Shown in pieces: positions 23,736 through 33,869 of a stretch of DNA of 64,000 bases. The DNA lies in assembly GCF_947507565.1 (NCBI RefSeq), contig NC_089182.1, positions 2,666,001 to 2,730,000 on the forward strand, in the 5' to 3' direction. The stretch comes from Oscarella lobularis. Taxonomy: Eukaryota > Porifera > Homoscleromorpha > Homosclerophorida > Oscarellidae. The notes below the pieces were generated by a model. That model made no database searches. It had not been told where the DNA came from and worked only from the letters and a program-made list of their open reading frames with translations. Made by a program: the position numbers and the translations under genes. Position 1 is the stretch's first letter; every line of letters begins with the position of its first letter.

Positions 23736-26500
23736 TTAGAAAATAAAAATGGCGTATCTATCTATGTATTCCGAGGTCTTACTTGAAGGAGACTTGCAAA
23801 ATTGAGCCTAAAAATTAAACGAGGACAATAACGATAGATGATTTCGTTTGGCGTCTCTACCTCGAGCCTGGGAACAAAGTGCTTCTTGAAGAACTCTTGC
23901 ACGCACTCAAAGCCTTTGTCGAGCATGAGAGCGGCACAAAACGCTTGAGGAAAAAAACAGTCTATGCCAATAAAGAATGACCTATAGGTCGCTCCGACCT
24001 TCAAGTAAATTTGCATGGCGTTTAGTGCTCATGACAACGGGACTCTTGTCGCGAATCCTGTGAAAAAAGTAGCAGTGCAAAGAGAGTTCTTTAGCAACGT
24101 CAGCTTGAATCCTTGTGTTCGTTGCTTGCTCGACAAGACGCTGTAACTCATTTCAATACATACGATTTAGACGACCATCTCTTCTTACAGCTTTGCCGTC
24201 AGTGACGATTCTATCTCGAAGAGCACGGTAGACGTGATCGGTCGCAAGTAGCTTCAATACGGCGTCGCCAAGAAGTTCCAACGTCTCCATGTTGCCTCTA
24301 AAAGAGACGTCTACTCTGCCTACATATGCAACGACAATATTGTAATAATACAATGTCAAAAAGTTGAATCCTTGAGTAAAGGCTCGAGCTAAGAGTGAGA
24401 TGTGTCTGAACTCAATGCCAAGCGATTTCTCGAGCGTGATTAGTTTCTGCAAGTAAACATCACACACATAGTGATGCGTCTATGGCAATTCACCTGGAGG
24501 TACGGAGAATATTGAATCAAGTGACGATCTCCGCCTGGATAACGAGCCTGCAGAAAATAATATAATATGAAAATTTTGCCCTGCGCATTGACCTGTAGTG
24601 GATGTTGAGAGTAATTTTTCCACGAGTTCATGACACTCTATGAGCTCAATAATGCAGGCAGCCGGCATTTCTTCTCTCGACTTACCAAATCATCACTGAA
24701 AAGAAACGAAGACACGTGCTGACATGGTCGAAGTCCGCCATCGAGATAGAGAGCTCCTGCCAAGGCAGAATGAGAAAGGACGTACTGCACACAATAATTA
24801 TATTGATCTACCAAGTAGACACTTTGTACTGAAAGCGACTGATGAAGTTAAAGAAAAACAATCCAAGTTTAGATTCTACATAAACTAATCGACTACTTTT
24901 TAGAATTGGTGTACCTGTTGTACCTTTCCCAGTTTCTCAAGCATACTCACTGAGAGCAATGACTGCGCGTGAACACTCAGAAAGCCTTCGTCCGATTTTG
25001 GAAATAAATGAAACAAGTGTAGCCTTTCACAAAGACGATATCATATCTTCTTCCCCAATTGTAATCTGCCTACACAGTGACGCATCCCCATACAGACAAT
25101 CCAAGCCAATCGAGCTCGTCGTTCCTGCAAAGGTTGTTAACATAGTACAAAAACAGATAATCTCCACGCTGAAAACGACCTCAGGGAACAGGTTGGCTTG
25201 GGAAGTTTTAAGCGATGCATCGACTTTGGACGTATGTCAAGCCAACGAAGTGGGTAAACGCACTCATCGACAGTCTGATAAGATTAGGAGTGCGCGCAAT
25301 AACTACGTAGTGAATACTTACAGCAAACACGGCTCGCAGTAAGAGTCCGTTATGAAACGAGTAGCCAATCATGTTCTCTAGCTTATAAAAGGACAGCCAG
25401 TAAAGGATTTCGTGGTGTATGAGAGGAAGTAGAGCTGTCCACTATTCGAACAGCGAGTAAGAGTTTGAATTTTTCTATTGATATACATATACTCCACCTG
25501 TATGACGTCTAAGCGTAGTCCATATATTTCGTTGGAGGAGTCTTTGGGTTTTGCCAGAATGTGCTCAAGAATGCAAGATATCGGAAGACAACAGCGAGAC
25601 GAAGCTAAGAACGGCATAAAGACTATTCTTGGATGAATTCGTTTGCAGTACCTTCACAAACGAAGCGAGGACAAAAGAGAAACTGAGGGAAATCTTGAGA
25701 AAAACGCTGAGAAGTGCAAGAAAATCGCATTTAATGTCTCACCTCTAAAACTAACTGTATCATCATCCAATAGGATGTGGTAAAGGAGAAATCGAGAGAT
25801 TATTTTGACGTCATCCAGGAGAGACTTTAGTAGAAGAATTTGAAATTACACCAATATATAGAGTCACTATCACCTTAGACATTGTTTTGAAGGTCTTTGA
25901 TAATGAAACTGTGTACCGATGAGAATCCAAGAAAAACTCTCCAGAAAATCTCTCCTTGAAACCCCTCCTTAATTAATTAATCTTCATTTATTTCATATAA
26001 CATACCATGTCAATAGCAGCAGTAAAAATAGCTACATAGCCCTTGAACCTATATGCTTCGTTCTCATGAAAAATAACCGTTGTCTCTCTTTCCTACTACT
26101 GTAGTAGAAACCAAAAACGTTAATCTACCCTTATGTTTTCGCACTGTAAATTCAACGCAAGGATCGATATCAATTTGATAGGAAAAGAGTTTGTTTTCGT
26201 CCAGCTGAAGAAATATTTCGTAGAGGATTCTTTGCTATAACGCAGTTCTTTTTTTACTCTCTCCGTCAATCTCCTCTCAGCATATTCGTAAAATGGTGGA
26301 AATATCTGCTAATTAGTTATTAGTCTCGTCGTAAAATCTGAATGACACTGTGGATCTTGCCTCCTGGTGCGACGACACGCCTCGAGCGCTTGTTTCAAGA
26401 TTAAATCGCTTTCTGAAGGTCCCCCGTAATCGAGAACAAGAGAAATCCTCTTCTGACTCCTCTTCTGAGCGACTGATCATTCAAACATCCGGGTGGGGCC
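23736..26500 (-). CDS. DROSHA: DROSHA-like RNase III with degenerate RIIIDa and no visible dsRBD (5' end unresolved)
   Basis: Many small exons. N-terminal and central parts match the DROSHA central domain (ALEACRRTRRQDPQC; LFSYQIDIDPCVEFTVRKHK; IYGLRLDVIQ; LENMIGYSFHNGLLLRAV). RIIIDa is at about 25124-24740: NDELDWLGLSVWG, then after a 50-bp intron LHLFHLFPKSDEGFLSV, then HSALAGALYLDGGL. It aligns without gaps to the family NERLEFLGDAVV and FEALIGAVYLEGSL, but the catalytic acids are D for E, L for D and S for E. RIIIDb (24467-23850) keeps its residues: IEFRHISLLARAFTQ, LELLGDAVL and NLLEAFCAALMLDKG. The protein appears to end soon after KKHFVPRLE, with no dsRBD before SREK1IP1. DROSHA cuts primary microRNAs in the nucleus. 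The start is uncertain because the first readable exon lacks an in-frame ATG. Confidence 0.82.
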
Positions 26501-26540
26501 TACAGTGTCCCGACTTCCCGTGCTAAAGGCAGAGCTCAGA

Positions 26541-29012
26541 ATGCTAGCGACGATTCTCTGGCGCCGATTCACCTCAGCATCTTTTTACCACACCCGCAAA
26601 ACGCGGCTGGGCGTGCAAAATTTATGCAGACCGAAAGCGAGACTTCAGGAGAAGGTCGCGCCATTGTACTAACCTGCAAGCGTCGTAAAAGACCGTTCTA
26701 GATTCCACACGCAAGCTGGAGACATTTCCACGCAGCATCTGGTCAGAAACAGCTTGATACGCCTTCCCTCTTGACCCAGTTCCTCTTTCCAGCTCTGCAG
26801 AATCGAACCATTCCCTTCCTGCTCTCTGACATAGGAGAAGGAATAGCCGAGGTTACAGTAAAGGAATGGTTAGTAGAATTTGTTGGAACCGAGTCTAGAC
26901 CAAACATAATTGACGTCAGAAAATTTTCCCATGACATAAACTAATCCAAAAAAGTATTCTAAAGTAGCTTGACTCTAGTTTTGGTGCATAGGCACGTCAA
27001 AGTCGGCGATACGGTCAAGCAGTTCGACAACGTGTGCGAAGTGCAGAGTGACAAGGCAACGGTGACGATAACGAGCCGCTATGACGGCACAATACGAAAA
27101 ATATACTACGGCGAAGATGACGCGGCGATTGTTGGTAAACCACTTGTTGACATTGAGCTCGAGTCTGACGCAACGGAAGCAAACGGTATAAAAACAGAGA
27201 CTAGACAAACTTAACCTGAAGTAATCCCCGCGATAGATGAATTTGTTCCTCAATCCCCTGAGGAGGAAACTAAGGTACGTGTGTGAGAGAATAAACATAC
27301 GACGGAGGGGGCATCCTTATACTGTGTACGTACGCGCACCTACTGTGCATTGGATGCGTACAGAGGTCAAAAAAGCCTAACCATGAGATGACCATCTGTT
27401 TGGTTGTTATTATTTATCAAAGCGGGGTTGGCAGTTTTGCGCAGGTGGTTGTTTGGTCAACGTCCTATTGCAGACAGAAAAAAATTTGCAAGCTAATGCA
27501 TGTTTCTCTCGCTAGTAATTGGCGGTAAAACGTTTGAAGACCCCGGGGTCATAACTTAGGAAGGGAGGAAGTAGTAGAGTGCTGAGAGTAGTAGTAGTAG
27601 GGCTTTTTGTTTAGCAACGTCTTCCCAAAATAGCGCTCCACGTTCACCATTGTTTACTAACGAGTTAGCGCGTGTAAATGGAATCCCCACGTCCCTCATA
27701 CCTCTAAGACAGGATTATCTCCCCTGAGGACAAACAGTTAGGCAAATGTCTCTAGGAATCAACGATTCCCTTGCCACCGTCCTCCAAGGTGCTTGCAACA
27801 CCCGCCGTTCGACGAGTGGCCAAAGAACAAGGAGTAAAAGAAATCGATCCAACCCCATCTCTCTTGTAACCCCTTATTAGATTGATCTGACTAAAGTCAC
27901 TGGGACGGGTAAGGGAGGCCGAATTCTCAAAGAAGACGTCATTGGCTTCACCGCAGCAAAGCCAAAGCCAAAAGCACCTGGTAAGAACTCCCCCGGGCTA
28001 CCACCTCCTCCCATCATTGTTCTCTCTCTCTCAGTAAAACTACCTACCACGCCCACGCTCCCGGAAGACCGAGTGGAAAGCGTGAAAGGTTTCAAAAAGG
28101 CGATGGTCAAAACGATGACGTTGGCCAATCGCATTCCCCATTTCGGCTACGCGGACGAGATCGTCTTGGACGGGCTCGTTGCGTTGCGTCGCGCGCTCAA
28201 CGCCGACGCCGAACGCGTCCGGCTTTCCTACATGCCGTTCTTCATCAAGGTACACATCCGTTGCGCGTCATCGTCGTCGGGGCGCGCGCGATTTAATTTC
28301 GACTTCGATTCAGGCCGCATCAGCTGCGCTAACCCAATTTCCCATCCTTAATAGTCACCCCAACGACGACTGCACAGAAATCGTATTTCGGGTGAGCAAG
28401 GAGTCGCCAAACCACGTGCGCGCGATATACAGTGTAATGGGAGCCCCGCCCCTCCTCAGGCTTCGCACAACGTTGGCGTTGCCGTCGACACGAGCGACGG
28501 CCTAATCGTGCCGAACATTAAATCGGTTCAGTCGCTCTCTATCTACGAAATCGCCGCCGAGTTGACACGGCTGCGAGAGCTGGCGACGCGCGGTCAATTG
28601 GGCACCGACGATTTGTCTGGTGGAACGTTCACTTTGTCCAACATTGGAATGGTATGTCCCGCCCTACGTAGGGGACCGGACGTCTGCCCTAATTCGATTT
28701 TGGCTCCCAGATCGGCGGGACCTATTTGCAGCCGGTTATCCTACCGCCGGAGGTTTGTATCGGTGCCATCGGGCGAATACAGGCGAGTCTCACGCGACGA
28801 TCTAAGTATTTGGGTTTATTCTCACGTTTCGGTCTCGCGTCCAGCTGTTGCCCCGGTTCGGGCCCCAAGGAGAGGTACAGCCGACTCACGTGATGCGAAT
28901 TAATTGGTCGGCGGATCATCGCGTCATTGACGGGGCGACGGTGGCGCGTTTTTCCAACCTCTGGAAGTCCTATCTTGAGGAGCCCGGCCGTCTGCTCGCC
29001 GACTTGAGATGA
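26541..29012 (+). CDS. DBT: Branched-chain alpha-keto acid dehydrogenase E2 (dihydrolipoyl transacylase)
   Basis: About nine exons. ATG 26541 opens a basic mitochondrial presequence ([20 protein letters not shown]). The lipoyl domain is split over two exons ([19 protein letters not shown] and [20 protein letters not shown]; the lipoylated Lys is in SDKA). A linker follows, then the E3/E1-binding domain ([29 protein letters not shown]) and the acyltransferase core ([49 protein letters not shown]). The active-site motif is [15 protein letters not shown] with catalytic His and Asp. The end reads [19 protein letters not shown]. It is the matrix core subunit for Val/Leu/Ile catabolism and is complete. 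One intron (about 27276-27790) is long for this window. The start lies about 50 bp from the DROSHA 5' region. Confidence 0.93.
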
Positions 29013-29997
29013 ACAAGTCGAATAGACGAACGAGTGCTAAAAAGGGACTCGTACGCGTTCGCGCGAATGAAATAATAATTATTGCGTAACTTCGTTTTTT
29101 CGTTCTCCGCGTGCCTTTTGAGCGGCTTCCATCCGGAAGTCGCTTATCTGTTGTGCCGGCAATTACGTATGCTACAAAACGGCGAATAGGAAGCTGTCGC
29201 GGTGTGTCGAGGAGGGAGCGTAAACGCGCCGTGCAAAATAGCGATCTCGATCGTCGAGTCGTTCCCCGGCGACCATTTGCGCTATTTCGAATGGAATGCT
29301 AGCGCCGTTCGTCTGGAGACAGCATGTCCAGACGAAGCGACGCTAAGGCTGCGGGTAAGGGCGCCGGTAGGCGGGATCACTTAATGACCACTAACAACAA
29401 CAGTTTCCTGATCCAAAAGGCGATAGCGAAGTGGGGCTGCATTGATCGCGGTCGACACGCGCGCGCGGGCACCAGCGGTTCTTTTCGCAGATTGTACGCT
29501 TTCGATTCGTGCACACGTCGCCGCGCGTCTCCCTAGAAGTGGCTCCCATTGCGTCGAGACCGTGTTTACAAGAGAAACGAGGCGCCGAGGCGCGACGTGC
29601 GGAACGGCGCCTGGTACGCTCGCGGCTAATTAATGAGCTACGCCGATTGGCGGAGAAGGCTAATTGGATGTTGCTACCAACGCCAGGGGAGTTAACATCC
29701 GCTACAGCCAGACGATATGATCGCCCAGTGCGAGTAAATGCACTCGCTTAACGTGTGTACATAGGGACATAATTCGATTTGAGACGCGAGCGACCTATCC
29801 ATTTCGACCCCCGTGCACGTGCCGCCACGCCCCCAAGCCTCGGCGCCGAGGTTCGCCGCGACAGCGAGTCGCGTCGCCGCGCGTCGCATCGACGAAACGG
29901 ACGTGTCGCGTCAGACTTGAAAAGCCCTCCAACAGCCCGAACATCATCATTTCAACTCGCGACGCGACGCCGTAAAGGTCTAGAACACATCTACGAT
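29013..29997. other. Gene-free stretch upstream of the bHLH gene
   Basis: Nearly 1 kb between DBT and the TAL-like ATG. Only short open frames occur, and none has a recognisable domain. It is the longest gap between two recognised genes here, which fits a developmental transcription factor with upstream control DNA. No RNA gene or transposon was recognised. Confidence 0.4.
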
Positions 29998-31385
29998 ATG
30001 GCCGGTCTCTACACGTCGAACAGCGCCGGAACGAGCTACAGCTCGCCGAGCCCGTCGGGATCCGAACACTCGACGAACGCGACCGATCTTATTCGCCTCG
30101 CCTCCACCGCCACCGCCGACGGCGACGATTCGACGACGAAACCGTCGTCGCTCGCCAAAGTACCGCTCGATTTTCGCGGTCGTCGAAACACGCGAGCGAT
30201 CGGCGGTCGACGGCGACGGCACGGCGACGACAGCGGTTCGGAGGACGACATGAAGCGCGCCAAGCGACTCGCGACGAACAGTCGCGAGCGCTGGCGACAA
30301 CAGAACGTCAACGAAGCGTTTCAGGAACTTCGGAAGATGGTTCCCACCTATCCGCCTGACAAGAAATTGTCGAAGCACGAAATACTTCGCATGGCTACGC
30401 GATATATATCGTTTCTGCAGCAACTTCTCAATGATCAATTGCACGAGCAGAATCGAAAGGCCGGCTTTACGGGACAGTTTGTCGCTGCAGCGGCGGCAGC
30501 TGCTGCCGCTGCGGCGAACGGAGGCGGCGGCGGCGGCGGCGGCGGTGGAAACGGTCAATCGACATTTTCCACATATCCGTCCGAATACGTCGAAATGAAT
30601 TTGCCGCCCGTTCTTCAGCAGCCTTTTCAGATGACGTCGACGTCGTCATCGTCGTCGTCATCGCTCGTTCCACCGCCACCACCACCACTGCCGCAGGCTG
30701 TGCCGTCTCTGCCGCCGCCGTCGCAGCCGACGATGGCGTCGCACGGATATTTGGAACCCGTCATGCAAATGCCGTTTGCGCCGACGCCGCCGACGCCCGA
30801 CAAGCCGACACTGCCGCCAAATCGAGTCGTAACGTCGGTTCAACAACAACAACAACAGCAGCAGCAGCAGCCGTGCGCTTCGCCGCTGTCTGCCGCCGTG
30901 CCGAGCGTCTATCAACCACCGAGACCTGACTATAGTCCGTGCTCGATGCTAGGGGCAGGGGGAACAACAACGACGATGACCACGACCGGGGGACGAGTGC
31001 TCACTCATCCGCCCGCAACGTCGGCGGATGTTACGCCGTCGTACGATGCGGTGAGAGCTCATCAACAGCATCAGCAGCATCAGCAGCAGCAGGCCTTTCT
31101 ATTTACACCGGTAAGTCGCTATATTTTCTCTCTATGTCTGTGCGATCTCTATTGTCTGCGCATTAGGAACATCTTATGTCGCTCGAGGAAAAGTCCGTGC
31201 CGTTTTGCTCTACGAAAGGTCCGTCGACGGTGACGTGGAAGCCGCAGACGACAGTCACAGCGTCGCAGTTGCCTATGCTGCCGTCTGGAGCGGCTGTCAC
31301 GCACCCGCAGATTGACTTTTCGAGAGCAATCGACGTTTCGATGCATCAGAACAGTTACGCGTCTCTCGCTCAAACATTGGCATAG
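29998..31385 (+). CDS. TAL1/LYL1/SCL-type bHLH transcription factor
   Basis: Two exons, 29998-31110 and 31167-31385 (56-bp intron), give 443 residues. The bHLH (about residues 88-146) reads [20 protein letters not shown], then [20 protein letters not shown] and [15 protein letters not shown]. This is nearly the TAL/LYL signature ([12 protein letters not shown] and [16 protein letters not shown]). Basic-region Glu and Arg residues for E-box contact are present. The remainder is low complexity: poly-Ala (about residue 162), poly-Gly, poly-Ser, poly-Pro, poly-Gln (near 30843-30870) and His/Gln near the end. The family controls blood and endothelial fates in bilaterians; the role here is unknown. 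In other TAL proteins the HLH pairs with E-proteins and LMO/GATA partners. Confidence 0.86.
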
Positions 31386-31549
31386 AACAATTTTCAACGC
31401 CTTATAAATAATAGACTTTTTTTTTGAGTTTTACGGGAAGGGGGGCGAGTGCTGCACGTAGGCACAGTGAAGATAGATAGTCTTCACCTTCTTTTTTTTT
31501 TGGAGTTATGTACATAGAGTTTAGCCGGAATTTAATTTCGGAGCTGCTG

Positions 31550-33660
31550 CTATAAGAACGCCAACTCTTGCTCGACTCGCTGACAGTGCTCGGACGGATC
31601 GCCGAGCACGTGTCTAAACATGCCGGGTTTGAGTTTTTCCGCCGTTGCTAGGACGATTTTCCAATCGCCCTCTTCGTCCAACGAGAGAGCGCGTTTCAGT
31701 TTCTTTACAAGGGCATGGCTCGACGCCGGATCGAGGGCGACGCCTTGATGGGGACGCGGGCTGCATGGGAGGGGAGGAAAAGAGAAGCAGGATGCAGCGG
31801 TCGCCAGTGCAAATGAGATTAAGCGCGCCTATAATCACATTTGGGAGCTAGGCAGACGACCTACTATATTTGGATCGTCGCGTGTCGCGCCCACATTCTT
31901 CCTTAGCGACGAAAGCGGTGTGTATGTGCGCTACGCGCTCACCTTTCGGCTTCGACGTATTTTATGAGAGCGAGAGCCTTTCGTTGAATGAGTCGAACGA
32001 ATTGGGACGCGTACGCTTCGCGCACGCCGCACACGGGCGGAAGGAGCGATATCTGGGGGAGAGAAAGGGACTGTCTCAGTATTTAGCGCCTCGTTCTAAG
32101 TCCTCGTCTACTATAGTTAGCATGAAGTGATAAATTTTACGCACGATATATATATGCACCGGGGAGCCGAACGAGTAAATTAGACCTTATCTTTGGGCCT
32201 CTAAAATCTGCGCTCCTAAATATGACCTACAGTATCAATGCACGACTAACCTCGTGTAGAAAGGTGCGAACAAGTTTAGAATGATCTTCCATGGGTCGAA
32301 AAACGCTAAAAAAGAATAAATAAATAAATAAATAACGAGACCACTTTTTTTTTCTTCTTCTTCTTCTTCTCCCACTTTGCATAGAATCCTGTTTCGTCTT
32401 TGACTTGCTCGTTGGTGATCATGTCCTTTCGCATTGCCGTGTGCTTGTGCAGTTGATTCGTCTGCTTCACTTCGTGTTTACTGACGTCGATGAGAGTCGA
32501 CGGAAGTTGAGTTCGAATCACTTCCATTTCAGGAATTTTTTCGCTCGACAATTTGCCCTAAATTTTCCTAACATCGATACGCGATATCTATTCTTTTTTC
32601 CTGCATCGCGTGCCTTTTCGAGTGTAAGCCCTTGAAGAAACAGATCGGATTCGTATCGAAATTGGTCGCCTTCAACTGCACATTGAGATCGACTTCTTTC
32701 GGATGGCGAAAGAAACATGGCCAAAATGCTAATCATCTACACGAATATAGAAAATTTCGTGTTTCATACCACAGTCTATATTATACCTCATCAACTTCTT
32801 CCAGTGTGTTGCCTACAACGATACTGCAACCACATGTTTGCAGATGTGACATGATACATCTAAGAAGAAGAAAAAGAGATCTATTGTGGCGATATACTTA
32901 GCGTGATTGCCTAATATACCGTTCAAGAAATCGGCATTTTTGCACGTCACCTATGTTTTTAGCGTCCAGAACTGTCGACTGAAACTAACAGCACAAATTA
33001 CAATGAACGAAATTTGCCTCTCCTCTAACCTGCATATCAGTCAGCGGTTTTTTCGTAATTTTAGCAATGCATCCAACAAATTCTATTATAAGTTTATCGA
33101 ACTTGGCTAAAGTAGCGTCCTACAGTACGAAGAAAAAAAACCCTCTCTCAAGATTTTTTCACCTATTAGCACTCAGGTACCTGCTCTTGCAAATGAACCA
33201 ACTGCGGTATATACATTCTCATTCTGACGTCACACAAATCGTGCAGCGGCAAATACGACTTCAACTTCGACATGGGAAGGAGAAGACACATGGAGAAAAG
33301 GCTCTTCGTCGTCGACGATCGATATTTCGAACGAGCGTTATTCGACGAGGTGCTATAGCCCTTGAAGATGAAGGCAACGGCGACGGTTTCTCGTTCCGTA
33401 AAGAGGCACAGTTTCGTCGTGACGCGTTTTCCCGGCTCCGATGTGTCGTTGCGTCCGATTTCGCCGTTCAGCGTGTGATTTGCGACGTATTGGACGACGC
33501 CGTCGACGAGTTGATCTTCTGCGTGCCAGACGTGGTGCACTTGGGGGCCCAGTATGTTGTCCCAGCGCGAGAGGAGTATTGCGCTAAAGTAGGCCGAACT
33601 TTGATGAAGCAGAGTCCGATTCGCCGCAGGGATTTCGTCCGAATTCTCGTCGAAATTCAT
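31550..33660 (-). CDS. C9orf72: C9orf72 homologue (longin/DENN protein)
   Basis: Multi-exon gene from ATG 33660 (MNFDENSDEIPAANRT) to TAG 31550. Matching segments: SRWDNILGPQVHHVWHAED, VANHTLNGEIGRND, SKLKSYLPLHDLC, SHLQTCGCSIVVGNTLEEV (about 32850), MFLSPSERSRSQC, YESDLFLQGLTLEKA, and a C-terminal part with QRKALALIKYVEAE and LKRALSLDEEGDWKIV. C9orf72 forms a complex with SMCR8 and WDR41 that acts on Rab/Arf GTPases in autophagy and lysosome control. Both N-terminal longin and C-terminal DENN parts are present. It is divergent from the tandem kinase, with 209 bp between start codons and CRE sites in between. Confidence 0.88.
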
Positions 33661-33869
33661 AGCTGAATTGACTTCCCGTATACCTACATCTACGTAGGAA
33701 AGACGTCATATGGTTATCTGTGACGTCATAAATGATTACCTTGAGCGAGTGTGCGCACAATCTTCTTAGTGACGTCAGAAGAACTGAAAAACCAATTAGA
33801 AATAAGTATCCCGTCAGTTGCATAGCAACAAGTTGGCAAGTTGTTTTCTGGCTGCGCTTTTTCTCCGTC
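33661..33869. promoter_or_regulatory. Divergent promoter with clustered CRE (TGACGTCA) sites
   Basis: Two exact TGACGTCA palindromes (33721-33728 and 33770-33777) and one near copy (AGACGTCA, 33701-33708) lie within 77 bp between the divergent start codons of C9orf72 and the two-AGC-domain kinase. These are consensus CREB/ATF sites. Being palindromic, they can drive both directions. Binding is inferred. Confidence 0.55.

Noticed and set aside
26743-26937. Minus-strand frame that seemed to extend DROSHA upstream
   Set aside because: The plus strand here encodes the DBT lipoyl domain ([11 protein letters not shown]); the minus reading is a shadow.
29980-30558. 192-codon minus-strand frame over the bHLH exon
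   Set aside because: Arg/Ala/Gly-rich shadow of the bHLH gene, without motif or splice context.
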